Below are positions 7,686 to 14,561 of a stretch of DNA of 20,834 nucleotides, in pieces. Within the stretch, counting starts at the first letter, position 1. Each line of letters opens with the position of its first letter. The stretch covers positions 1 through 20,834 of the forward strand of contig JBAZNF010000020.1 in NCBI GenBank assembly GCA_041649335.1, read 5' to 3'. The position numbers and the translations under genes were made by a program. The notes beneath the pieces are model-generated. The model was not told the DNA's origin. It worked only from the letters and a program-made list of their open reading frames with translations, and ran no database searches. Origin of the DNA: JBAYGJ01 sp041649335 (GTDB lineage: Bacteria > Patescibacteriota > Patescibacteriia > UBA10025 > JAHIVO01).

Positions 7686-8096
7686 TTAATGTGAAAAATG
7701 CTCGTCGATCGCCTGGTTCACCAGCTTATCGGCTTCATGGTTTTTTTCGCGGGGAATATGCTGGAAACTGACTTTTTTAAACCCCAACATGATATTCCAT
7801 GCCTTGACGAACAGGCTGCCGAGTTCTGGATTCTTTATCTTAAATTTTCGGCTCAGCTGTCCGACTAGTAATTCGCTGTCCAGGTAAAATTCGAGTTCCT
7901 CAGCTCCCATGCGCTGGGCCTGTTCAAGCCCTAAAAGTACGGCCTGGTATTCGGCTTGGTTATTGGTTGCCTCGCCAATATAACGTTTATAGGTACCGAT
8001 CAGGGAATGACCGGACCAGATGACCACACCGATACCGGCCGGCCCGGGGTTTCCTCTGGCGCCGCCGTCTGTATATATTTCCAGGTGTTTATTCAT
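7686..8096 (-). CDS. rnhA: Ribonuclease HI
   Basis: This 136-aa enzyme cuts the RNA strand of RNA-DNA hybrids in the cytoplasm, removing R-loops and primers. The four metal-binding acids are Asp10 (YTDGGARGNPG), Glu49 (NNQAEY), Asp73 (YLDSELLV) and Asp123 (NHEADKLV). It lacks the basic-protrusion insertion of E. coli RNase HI, as in the shorter archaeal/Bacillus-like type; no N-terminal hybrid-binding domain is present. The ATG has no Shine-Dalgarno site but lies 6 nt after an extended -10 box, predicting leaderless expression. It sits 12 nt downstream of the PIG-L deacetylase gene and upstream of the hydrolase. Confidence 0.95.
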   Translation of the reverse strand: MNKHLEIYTDGGARGNPGPAGIGVVIWSGHSLIGTYKRYIGEATNNQAEYQAVLLGLEQAQRMGAEELEFYLDSELLVGQLSRKFKIKNPELGSLFVKAWNIMLGFKKVSFQHIPREKNHEADKLVNQAIDEHFSH

Positions 8097-8102
8097 ACGG
8101 TT

Positions 8103-8111
8103 AGTATATCA
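8103..8111 (-). promoter_or_regulatory. Extended -10 box for leaderless rnhA
   Basis: On the minus strand TGATATACT combines a TG-n extension with TATACT (8103-8108). The first three bases are the TGA stop of the upstream deacetylase gene. The hexamer ends 6 nt before the rnhA ATG, so a start site at the usual distance falls on or next to the A of ATG. No good -35 is seen at 17 nt (AATATT), as expected when an extended -10 is used. Confidence 0.6.
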
Positions 8112-8807
8112 CGAACGATCGACGAAATATTCCGCTTTCAGTAATTCCTTCACCGCAAATTGGGGAAAACCGGTAAAAGCGCTGGCATTGTCCATTTGCG
8201 ACTCATGCAGATGTAATGCGCGCTTTTTTATTGAGGCATTGACGGCCACCCGATAATTTGGGCGACCGTACCTGACTGTCGATGCATAATGTCCTGACGA
8301 ACGTCGCGTCCTTAAAAAACGTTCAGCTTGTTTTGCCACAGACGGCGGTAACGCCACCGCAAGAAAAGGAATATGCAACCGCCGGGCTACTGCCTGTGCC
8401 GCTTTCCCGACGCTGATATGGTCCAGATGCCCAGAAATCCCATCCGGTCCGAAACTGATAATGACTTCGGGTCTGTGCTTTCTGACTAACGCCAGGCAAC
8501 GGTTTTCCAGGTTGCCAGCATGGTTCATCAATTGGCCGTCAGGAAGGCCCAACATTACCAAAGGTCTTAACAACAACAATCGTCCGACTCTGCCCAATTC
8601 TTTTTTCCGTATTGTTTTCATCTTGGCGGCGGACATTGCTCTGATCATATGCGAAGTGCCTTTTTCTCCGTACGTGGCGCAAACCAGCATATTATGTCCG
8701 TTCGCTTTGATATTCCTATATAACGTCCCGGCGCACGCATAGCTTTCATCGTCAGGATGAGCGGTTATGACCATTATTTTTTTGCCTAAAAAATTTAGCT
8801 TGCGCAT
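8109..8807 (-). CDS. PIG-L / LmbE family deacetylase
   Basis: This 232-aa protein belongs to the zinc-dependent PIG-L family, which removes acetyl groups from N-acetylglucosamine in glycolipids, thiol cofactor precursors or glycopeptides. The metal site is visible: AHPDDE (16-21) supplies His17 and Asp20, and GHLDH (126-130) supplies His130, with Asp19 as the likely general base. No signal peptide is present, so it should act in the cytoplasm. One base separates it from the recJ stop, so the two genes are co-transcribed. The substrate is not evident; a role in surface glycan or small-thiol synthesis would be guesses. Confidence 0.88.
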   Translation of the reverse strand: MRKLNFLGKKIMVITAHPDDESYACAGTLYRNIKANGHNMLVCATYGEKGTSHMIRAMSAAKMKTIRKKELGRVGRLLLLRPLVMLGLPDGQLMNHAGNLENRCLALVRKHRPEVIISFGPDGISGHLDHISVGKAAQAVARRLHIPFLAVALPPSVAKQAERFLRTRRSSGHYASTVRYGRPNYRVAVNASIKKRALHLHESQMDNASAFTGFPQFAVKELLKAEYFVDRS

Positions 8808-8808
8808 G

Positions 8809-10524
8809 CTATGATTTTATGATGAGGTCCACCAGCTTTAGCTGGAGCTCGCGGTTACCATTCCACTCATTTACCGACAACTCGTACACGGCATCAATTG
8901 TCCCCCCGATCGTCAATTCATTGACCCATTTCTCGCTCAGGCTGAAACCAATCATTTTCCGGGTAGTCGATTGCTGCTGCACCTGAAGCCTGAGATGTTT
9001 CCCGTCCTGGCCGACACCCTGGAAATCAATTAAGGTCAGACCAAAGCTGGCGAAACGCGGCCGTTTATTTCCCTCGCCAAACGGCTCAAACTGATCCAGC
9101 TGGCCGACCAATTCCCAATCAGCGGCTGCCAGGGGAATTTCCGCATCGACAAAGAGTGACTTGGTCAATTTGTCTTCTGTAAGGCGTTCAGCCTGTTTCG
9201 TCACTGACGACAAAAAATTTTTCAGGTTCTTTTTATCCAATGTAAATCCGCAGGCGGCCGCATGCCCACCGAAACGGTCGAGGAATTTCCTGGCTTCCAC
9301 CAGCGCCTTGGTAATATCAAACCCAGGGATAGACCTTCCAGAACCGACAATAACATTTTCCTTTTCGCCCATAATCAGTACCGGACGATGATGCACATCC
9401 ATCAGCCGGCCGGCGACCAGCCCCACGATCCCCGGCGACCAGCCGGGTCCGATGGCATATAATAATTTTTTTCCGGCAGCGTCGCCGATCTGCTTTTTTG
9501 ATTCATTGACCATTTGTTCGGTTGTCCGCTGTCGTTGTTGGTTCGTTTTTTCCAATGACGCCGCTATAGATTCGGCTTCGTCGTGCCTATCGGTCACCAG
9601 CAGCTCAAAAGCGGTGTTTGCATGGTCAATGCGGCCAGCCGCATTCAGCCGAGGTACCAGAGAAAAACTGACCGCGTTTGTATCGACGCTTGGCAACGAT
9701 ACCCTGGCTGACTTTGCCAGTTCGACCAGCCCGACTCTCCGTGACTTCTTAAGTACGACCAGTCCGTACTTGACGAGTGTCCGATTTTCGCCTAAAATCG
9801 GCACGCAATCGGCAATGGTGCCGATGGCGACCAGATCCAGGAGCCATTTTTCAAAACCATCAGCTAACAAACCTTTGTATAGTTCTCGACGTGAGGCTTC
9901 CATCACCAGCGCACTGACCAATTTAAACGAAACGCCAGACCCGGACAGGTCAGTAAAGGGGTATGTTTCACCGGCTACATGAGGATTGATTATCGTCAGT
10001 GCGGCCGGCAATTCCGGAGGCTGCTCATGGTGGTCAGTCACTATGACATCAATCTCTTTTTTTGAAGCTAGCGCGATCTCCGGCTGACTGGATATGCCGC
10101 AGTCAACCGTAATGATAAGTTTTGTGCCTTTTTTGGCAAGTTCATTGACGGTATTGCTGTTCAATCCATATCCTTCAGTTACTCGGTGCGGAATATAGAC
10201 ATCCACGTCCGCTCCTAATGTCTTGAGCGTTATATAGGGGATCACCGTGGCCGTGACCCCATCCGCGTCATAATCGCCATGGATCGTGATATGCTCATGT
10301 TTTTCGATTGCGCTAAAAATACGGTCTACTGCCGTTTTCATTCCACGGAACAAGAAAGGGTCGTGAATATTTTTTGAATAATCAGGATGTAAAAATTCGT
10401 CAATGGGTTGCTGTGCCTGCAAGCCGCGGTTAAAGAGAAGCTGTATAAGCAATGCCGAAAATTCAGGAAAACGAGCCTGTAATTCAGAAGAAATTTTTTT
10501 CGCAATCTGCCATTTCTTAGCCAT
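8809..10524 (-). CDS. recJ: Single-stranded-DNA-specific exonuclease RecJ
   Basis: RecJ degrades single-stranded DNA 5' to 3' in recombination and repair. The 571-aa protein has the complete core: DHH-domain motifs GDYDADG (83-89), VDCGI (140-144) and VTDHHE (162-167), then the DHHA1 domain with FGGHAAACG, and a C-terminal OB-like domain beginning near WELVGQLDQFEPFGEGN. The start chosen is the ATG opening MAKKWQIAKK at 10524; an in-frame ATG 10 codons upstream would fall before the likely start of transcription. The promoter sits within 5-10 nt of the ATG and no SD is seen, so the mRNA is leaderless or nearly so. The intrinsic terminator of the small Cys/His gene lies just upstream and insulates it. 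Confidence 0.96.
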   Translation of the reverse strand: MAKKWQIAKKISSELQARFPEFSALLIQLLFNRGLQAQQPIDEFLHPDYSKNIHDPFLFRGMKTAVDRIFSAIEKHEHITIHGDYDADGVTATVIPYITLKTLGADVDVYIPHRVTEGYGLNSNTVNELAKKGTKLIITVDCGISSQPEIALASKKEIDVIVTDHHEQPPELPAALTIINPHVAGETYPFTDLSGSGVSFKLVSALVMEASRRELYKGLLADGFEKWLLDLVAIGTIADCVPILGENRTLVKYGLVVLKKSRRVGLVELAKSARVSLPSVDTNAVSFSLVPRLNAAGRIDHANTAFELLVTDRHDEAESIAASLEKTNQQRQRTTEQMVNESKKQIGDAAGKKLLYAIGPGWSPGIVGLVAGRLMDVHHRPVLIMGEKENVIVGSGRSIPGFDITKALVEARKFLDRFGGHAAACGFTLDKKNLKNFLSSVTKQAERLTEDKLTKSLFVDAEIPLAAADWELVGQLDQFEPFGEGNKRPRFASFGLTLIDFQGVGQDGKHLRLQVQQQSTTRKMIGFSLSEKWVNELTIGGTIDAVYELSVNEWNGNRELQLKLVDLIIKS

Positions 10525-10529
10525 AATGA

Positions 10530-10540
10530 TGTATAGTATA
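10530..10540 (-). promoter_or_regulatory. recJ -10 region (overlapping TATACT/TATACA)
   Basis: The minus strand reads CTATACTATACATCATT before ATG. TATACT (10535-10540) lies 10 nt, and the overlapping TATACA 5 nt, from the start codon. The expected -35 falls on the T-tract of the preceding terminator. Either box would give a nearly leaderless recJ mRNA. Confidence 0.5.
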
Positions 10541-10555
10541 GCATTAATCAGCAAG

Positions 10556-10587
10556 AAAAAAAACGTAAGGCTGCTAACAGTCTCACG
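10556..10587 (-). terminator. Intrinsic terminator of the small Cys/His protein gene
   Basis: A hairpin at 10564-10587 has ten positions per arm (nine pairs including one G-U, one A/C mismatch) and the loop TTAG. On the minus strand it is followed by eight T residues (10563-10556). It lies 21 nt after the small gene's TAG stop and before the recJ promoter. Confidence 0.82.
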
Positions 10588-10608
10588 TATACGACTCGAG
10601 AGAAGGTC

Positions 10609-10779
10609 CTATTTCTTCCAGGTTTGATGACAATCCAGGCAATGAACTTCGCCAGCCCGACCGCCGTATTGAACCGTTTCAAGACGTTTATGCGGACAAG
10701 GCCGAACGCGAGTACTGGGCATATGCCTGCGCAACCACCGAAAAAGGTTACGCTGTTTTTTTCCAATATCTGAATACAT
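10609..10779 (-). CDS. Unrecognised 56-aa basic protein with a Cys/His zinc-ribbon-like motif
   Basis: I do not recognise a family. The 56-codon frame begins MYSDIGKKQR and is rich in Arg, Lys and His, especially in its first 32 residues. It then shows a candidate metal site: Cys28 and His30 (CPHKR), followed 17 residues later by Cys47 and Cys50 (HCLDCHQTWKK), a spacing like a small zinc ribbon. Evidence that it is real is strong for its size: consensus promoter TTGACA-N16-TATAGT, a short leader, AAGGAGG (10783-10789) 3 nt before ATG, and an intrinsic terminator after the stop. It is a monocistronic unit between recJ and a divergent ABC transporter operon. A nucleic-acid or ribosome-binding role is inferred from charge only. 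Confidence 0.75.
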   Translation of the reverse strand: MYSDIGKKQRNLFRWLRRHMPSTRVRPCPHKRLETVQYGGRAGEVHCLDCHQTWKK

Positions 10780-10806
10780 ACTCCTCCTTGGAGCAGATTG
10801 ACACCA

Positions 10807-10834
10807 ACTATACTCCTGGCCGCCAAATTGTCAA
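10807..10834 (-). promoter_or_regulatory. Promoter of the small Cys/His protein gene (TTGACA-N16-TATAGT)
   Basis: On the minus strand a perfect -35 TTGACA (10829-10834) and -10 TATAGT (10807-10812) are separated by 16 nt. Transcription should start near 10800, leaving a leader of about 20 nt that carries AAGGAGG. Confidence 0.83.
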
Positions 10835-10906
10835 GGGCATTAAAAAACCGTACTTTTATACATTACGTTTTACAAAGTTGGAGGGGTTTCGGTACTAAAG
10901 AAAAAA

Positions 10907-10915
10907 TGATATACT
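10907..10915 (+). promoter_or_regulatory. Extended -10 promoter of the ABC transporter operon
   Basis: TGATATACT carries TATACT at 10910-10915; the -35 position (10887-10892, TTTCGG) is a weak match. Transcription would begin near 10922. This makes an in-frame ATG at 10906 untranslatable and supports the ATG at 10936, with a leader of about 14 nt and no SD. Confidence 0.6.
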
Positions 10916-10935
10916 CAAGTCACGATTACAAAAAT

Positions 10936-11613
10936 ATGGACTCGCAACATCCGCTTATTTCCGTAGAAAATATTACAAAAACATACCATCTGGGCGAAGT
11001 CAAGGTTCCGGCTCTCAACGGTGTTTCCCTGCAAATCGAACGAGGAGAATTTGTTATCATCACCGGCCGCAACGGTTCAGGCAAATCAACACTGCTCCGC
11101 CAATTAGGCTTACTAGACAGGCCGGATACTGGAACGATCCGTCTACAGGATGAGGAGGTCACTTCTATGAATGAGAAACAGCGGGCTGCGCTCAGACTCA
11201 GAAAATTAGGATATATTTTCCAGGAGTACGCCTTGATCGCAGAACTATCGGCTGTCGAAAACGTCATGCTGCCAGCCATGCTCCTTGAGCCAATATCTAT
11301 ATGCCGTCCACGGGCCATCGAACTGCTGCATAAGGTCGGGCTGAAGAATAAGATGAATAACCTCCCGCGCCAATTATCCGGCGGTGAACAACAAAAAGTG
11401 GCCATCGCGCGTGCCCTTATCAACCATCCGACCGTCCTTTTCGCTGACGAGCCGACGGCAAACCTGGACTCTATCGCCGCCCGCGATGTGCTGGAGGTGT
11501 TTCAGCGGCTGAACCAGCACGAGCAGGCCACGATAGTCATGATTACCCACGAAGAAGAAGAGACGGCCTACGGCCACCGCATTATCACCCTGGCTGACGG
11601 AAAACGACTATGA
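10936..11613 (+). CDS. ABC transporter ATP-binding protein, MacB/LolD type
   Basis: This 225-aa ATPase powers the membrane protein encoded next to it. All ABC motifs are intact: Walker A GRNGSGKS (44-51), Q-loop Gln96 (YIFQEY), signature LSGGEQQKVAIARA (147-160), Walker B VLFADEP (167-173) and H-loop His205 (MITHEEEE). The short length and PALNGVSLQIERGE opening fit the LolD/MacB/FtsE branch, which drives mechanotransmission or lipoprotein and peptide export rather than classical import. The start is placed at ATG 10936 because upstream in-frame codons would lie in the promoter. Its stop overlaps the permease ATG by four bases. Substrate is unknown. Confidence 0.93.
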   Translation: MDSQHPLISVENITKTYHLGEVKVPALNGVSLQIERGEFVIITGRNGSGKSTLLRQLGLLDRPDTGTIRLQDEEVTSMNEKQRAALRLRKLGYIFQEYALIAELSAVENVMLPAMLLEPISICRPRAIELLHKVGLKNKMNNLPRQLSGGEQQKVAIARALINHPTVLFADEPTANLDSIAARDVLEVFQRLNQHEQATIVMITHEEEETAYGHRIITLADGKRL

Positions 11614-12821
11614 GACCGGAACTAAAAATACCCTTCATTCTCGCCTGGAAGCATTTGTTGCGCAGCAACAAATGGACATTGTCACTGATCATTTTTTTCA
11701 TGTCTATCGCGTTTATTAACATGATATTTGTCCCTTCGCTATTTAACGGCATTATTGAGGGGTTCAATTACCAGATCATCAACGCGTCAACCGGCAATAT
11801 TTTCATCACTCCGCAAAATGGCCAGGATTACATATCAAACAGTTCAGCGGCTATCACCGCAATCGAGGAAACTTCAGGGGTCACCGCGGCCAGTCCCCAA
11901 ATTAGCGTGCCCGGCATCCTGAAATATGATGGCAGACGAGGATCGTGGTCCGTCTACGCGATCAACCCGACGAAAGAAAAGCGTGTCACTGTCGTTTCCC
12001 AAAAAATGATCGCTGGATCCTATCTTGACGCTTCTGATACCGATCAGATTATACTCGGCAAAGGTATTACCGGAACAGGCAGCAAAGAGGATGAAATTAA
12101 CCCGTTTGACCTGCGCGGAGTGCAGGTTGGTGATACGGTTATATTTTCGGTAAACGGAACTGATACACCACTTATTGTAAAAGGAATTTTCAACACAAAG
12201 TTTGACAATACCGACAATAATGCGTTCATTTCACAGGAAACGCTGAAAAAAATAAATCCGCTATACGTTGATGATGCCACAAGAATTTCGGTCAAAATTT
12301 CTAAAACCGGAGAAGAATCTGACATCATACAAAAACTGGAAAAGCGTAACATTCCCGGTAACATCTACAGCTGGGAACAGGCTAGCTCGCTGATGAGCTC
12401 CATCAGCGACAGCTTCCTGAGCATTAACGTCATTCTCTCTATCGTCGGAACCTTAATCGCGGCCATCACTATTTTTATCGTCATTTACATTGATATCTCT
12501 TCTCGACGGCAGGAAATCGGCATTTTGAGGGCTATTGGCATCAAGCCATATTTAATTCGGGCAATGTACATTATCCTGTCAGCAGTTTACAGCGTGGCCG
12601 GCGTCATACTGGGTACTGGGCTATTTTTCGCGATTATTGTCCCCTATTTCAATTTCCATCCCTTTGCCCTACCGATTGCCGATGCCACCTTAGTTGTCGG
12701 GGCTGGGGATTTTATTGCCCGCATGGAAACGCTCATCTGGGTGGCCATCATTGCCGGATTATTACCCGCCGTATTCATCACCCGTATTAAACTGCTCCAG
12801 GCTATTTGGGGGGGCAAATAA
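11610..12821 (+). CDS. MacB/FtsX-type ABC transporter permease
   Basis: A 403-aa membrane protein with the four-helix MacB/LolC/FtsX plan: a first helix (about 23-45), a large extracytoplasmic MacB periplasmic-core-like domain (about 50-265), and three C-terminal helices (about 275-297, 315-345, 370-396). The cytoplasmic coupling segment SSRRQEIGILRAIG follows helix 2 and is characteristic of this superfamily. It pairs with the ATPase gene, overlapping by ATGA. No MacA-like adaptor or outer-membrane partner is nearby, so a tripartite efflux pump is not indicated. Export or extraction of a peptide, lipid or lipoprotein is plausible but not shown. Confidence 0.92.
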   Translation: MRPELKIPFILAWKHLLRSNKWTLSLIIFFMSIAFINMIFVPSLFNGIIEGFNYQIINASTGNIFITPQNGQDYISNSSAAITAIEETSGVTAASPQISVPGILKYDGRRGSWSVYAINPTKEKRVTVVSQKMIAGSYLDASDTDQIILGKGITGTGSKEDEINPFDLRGVQVGDTVIFSVNGTDTPLIVKGIFNTKFDNTDNNAFISQETLKKINPLYVDDATRISVKISKTGEESDIIQKLEKRNIPGNIYSWEQASSLMSSISDSFLSINVILSIVGTLIAAITIFIVIYIDISSRRQEIGILRAIGIKPYLIRAMYIILSAVYSVAGVILGTGLFFAIIVPYFNFHPFALPIADATLVVGAGDFIARMETLIWVAIIAGLLPAVFITRIKLLQAIWGGK

Positions 12822-13762
12822 TGCCTATGAACAGCTTGGATTGGACAAAATTACAACGCCCATTAGTTTGTCTTGCCCCGATGGACGGGTATACGGACAG
12901 TGCGTACCGACGCGTGTGCAAAGAGGTAAACCAGAACATAATCGTGTTTACGGAATTTACGTCTGCGGATGGCCTTCAGCATACGGCAAAAAAATTACAG
13001 GAAAAACTCCGTCACGACCCGGACGAAAAACCGATTATTGCGCAGATTTTCGGAAAAAATCCCGATGCGTTCGCCGAAGCCGCCAGGTACTGCGAACAAC
13101 AGGGTTTTGACGGTGTGGACCTGAATATGGGCTGTCCGGCCAGGAAAGTGGTAAAGTCTGAGCATGGAGTCGCCCTGCGTAAAAAACCTGACCTGGCATT
13201 CCAGTTGATCGAAACAGTCGTAAAGGCCACGTCCCTTCCGGTTTCCGTCAAGACCCGCCTCGGCTGGTCATCAGCTGACGACCTGCTGGCATTTGCCAGA
13301 GGGGTAGAATCGGCCGGCGCTGCGCTCATTACCGTCCACGGACGGACATATAACCAGGGATTCTCCGACCAGTCGGATTGGCATCCGATATATGAACTGA
13401 AAAAGCAACTCTGCATACCGGTAATCGGGAATGGCGATGTAAAAAACATTTCAGACGGTAAGGCTAAGCATGGCAACCTGGATGGCTTTATGATCGGCCG
13501 CGCTTCCATGGGTAACCCGTGGGTTTTTTCCGAACAACCCGTACCGGCGTTTAAGGACAAAATCCCATTAATCCTCAAGCACGCCCAATGGCTGGTCGAA
13601 CTCAAGGGCGAACGTATAGCATTGCTGGAAATCAGGAAGCACCTCCTGGCTTACGTCAAAGGACTGCCCAACGCTTCACAATACCGGAGCCACCTTGTCC
13701 GCGTGAAATCAATAAACGCCATTCGTGATATACTTAATGGCATCACCGCAAGCATAACATGA
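12821..13762 (+). CDS. dus: tRNA-dihydrouridine synthase
   Basis: This 313-aa FMN enzyme reduces specific uridines in tRNA to dihydrouridine with NADPH. The TIM-barrel motifs are clear: LAPMDGYTDSAYR (18-30), AQIFG (74-78), the catalytic Cys105 in LNMGCPARKV, SVKTRLGW, TVHGRT, GNGDV and the phosphate-binding MIGRASMGNPW. The C-terminal helical tRNA-binding domain is present but short. The ATG at 12821 overlaps the permease stop (TAATG) and is preceded by a G7 run that may act as a ribosome site. It overlaps the Nudix gene by 4 nt. The subtype (DusA, B or C) cannot be assigned; DusB-like is the best guess. Confidence 0.93.
   Translation: MPMNSLDWTKLQRPLVCLAPMDGYTDSAYRRVCKEVNQNIIVFTEFTSADGLQHTAKKLQEKLRHDPDEKPIIAQIFGKNPDAFAEAARYCEQQGFDGVDLNMGCPARKVVKSEHGVALRKKPDLAFQLIETVVKATSLPVSVKTRLGWSSADDLLAFARGVESAGAALITVHGRTYNQGFSDQSDWHPIYELKKQLCIPVIGNGDVKNISDGKAKHGNLDGFMIGRASMGNPWVFSEQPVPAFKDKIPLILKHAQWLVELKGERIALLEIRKHLLAYVKGLPNASQYRSHLVRVKSINAIRDILNGITASIT
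13726..13734 (+). promoter_or_regulatory. Possible internal extended -10 box upstream of the Nudix gene
   Basis: TGATATACT occurs inside the 3' end of the dihydrouridine synthase gene, with TATACT (13729-13734) 24 nt before the Nudix ATG. The 13-base word TTCGTGATATACT here is identical to that at the rnhA promoter. It could give the Nudix gene its own transcript with a leader of about 18 nt. Because it also encodes a conserved-looking IRDIL stretch, chance cannot be excluded. Confidence 0.4.
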
Positions 13763-14196
13763 TGAAACCCATTAAACAATTTATCGCGGCTAAAGCATTT
13801 ATAGAATACCGGGGGCGTGTGCTCATCGTACGCGAATCAACGATCCATCCGACAAACACCCAAGTCGGGAAGAATGACGTCATTGGCGGGCGTATTGAAC
13901 CGGGTGAAAAAGTGCGAGATGCGCTCATGCGAGAAGTACATGAAGAATGCGGGCTGGATATTTCAATCGGCCGGCCTTTTTTTGTCAACGATTCACGAAA
14001 TGTTATACGGGGGGAAGAATGCCAGATTATCAGGATTTTTTTTCGGTGCCTGGCGAAACACGACCGTATTACGCTAAATGAGGAACATGATTCATACGCG
14101 TGGATTGATCCGGCCAACTACCTCAATGCCAATGTCATCGAAAACCTCTACCCTGCTTTTACAGCCTTTTTGAAAATAAAAAAAACGGTCCACTAG
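13759..14196 (+). CDS. Nudix hydrolase
   Basis: This 145-aa protein has a complete Nudix box, G-x5-E-x7-REVHEECGL, at residues 44-66, so it should hydrolyse a nucleoside diphosphate linked to another group using Mg2+. The rest is one Nudix domain with no extra module. The substrate is not predictable; MutT-like cleanup of damaged dNTPs or cleavage of nucleotide sugars or cofactors are options. The ATG overlaps the dihydrouridine synthase stop (ATGATG; the second ATG is also possible). Its own TAG lies inside the terminator hairpin of the convergent zinc-protein gene. Confidence 0.92.
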   Translation: MMKPIKQFIAAKAFIEYRGRVLIVRESTIHPTNTQVGKNDVIGGRIEPGEKVRDALMREVHEECGLDISIGRPFFVNDSRNVIRGEECQIIRIFFRCLAKHDRITLNEEHDSYAWIDPANYLNANVIENLYPAFTAFLKIKKTVH

Positions 14197-14206
14197 GTGC
14201 AGACCG
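14178..14206 (-). terminator. Intrinsic terminator of the DnaJ-type zinc protein gene
   Basis: On the minus strand CGGTC...GACCG forms a continuous 8-bp stem (two G-U pairs) with a 5-nt loop at 14186-14206, followed by eight T residues (14185-14178). It overlaps the last six codons and stop of the convergent Nudix gene. On the plus strand there is no T-run after the hairpin, so it is likely one-directional. Confidence 0.82.
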
Positions 14207-14232
14207 CTCATCGTAAGGTGCCGGGGCGCGAA

Positions 14233-14439
14233 TTACTTCTCGCTGCTGATTTCTAATCTGCCGAAACCTCGGCATTTATGGCACATTTTACCACCTTTTT
14301 GTCCGGTACCTCCACAGATAAAGCACATCCCGGTTGGCGAACGTAAATCCGCGTATCCCTTTCCGCTACAGGCAGGGCAGGTATCCCCATTATGTTTGCC
14401 TGACCCTCGACATATCTTGCAGTCAACCTTTTCTGTCAT
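14233..14439 (-). CDS. Stand-alone DnaJ-type CxxCxGxG zinc protein (68 aa)
   Basis: Four CxxCxGxG repeats are seen at Cys7 (CKICRGSG), Cys21 (CPACSGKG), Cys39 (CFICGGTG) and Cys53 (CHKCRGFG). This is the full complement of the DnaJ cysteine-rich domain, which binds two zinc ions and unfolded protein, but there is no J domain or client-binding domain. Such free modules occur in other bacteria and can act as thiol-disulfide or chaperone helpers; the role here is unknown. The start at 14439 is chosen because GGAGG (14444-14448) lies 4 nt upstream; an in-frame ATG nine codons earlier lacks one. Promoter, SD and terminator make it a self-contained unit. Confidence 0.85.
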   Translation of the reverse strand: MTEKVDCKICRGSGKHNGDTCPACSGKGYADLRSPTGMCFICGGTGQKGGKMCHKCRGFGRLEISSEK

Positions 14440-14487
14440 TATTCCTCCATGGATGTATTGCGACAAATTTACATTTTCATTGCGGAA

Positions 14488-14516
14488 ATTCTACCGCTGT
14501 TTGACTGGCCTGTCAA
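14488..14516 (-). promoter_or_regulatory. Promoter of the DnaJ-type zinc protein gene (TTGACA-N17-TAGAAT)
   Basis: On the minus strand a perfect -35 TTGACA (14511-14516), a 17-nt spacer and TAGAAT (14488-14493). Transcription should start near 14481, giving a leader of about 40 nt that ends in GGAGG-AATA-ATG. Confidence 0.83.
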
Positions 14517-14561
14517 GGCTAACTTTTTAAAATCTGTAAAACACCGCTAAAATTGGGCACA

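Noticed and set aside
7123..7689. 188-codon open frame on the plus strand
   Set aside because: Antisense to the alpha/beta hydrolase; no motif or promoter.
8807..8820. TAAAAT six nt before the PIG-L ATG as another leaderless promoter
   Set aside because: The bases are the last codons of recJ (IIKS), and the gene is one base from the recJ stop, so coupling explains it; a chance match is likely.
10798..10815. Plus-strand TTGACA followed by TATACT
   Set aside because: Only 6 nt separate the hexamers, too short for sigma70; the real promoter here is on the minus strand.
10548..10826. 92-codon minus-strand frame over the recJ-ABC intergenic region
   Set aside because: It would start upstream of the promoter and run through the terminator hairpin; the 56-codon frame in another phase fits the SD and Cys/His pattern.
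10798..10936. Longer N-terminus for the ABC ATPase
   Set aside because: The region holds the divergent promoter of the small gene and the TGATATACT box; the protein family begins at about ISVENITKTY.
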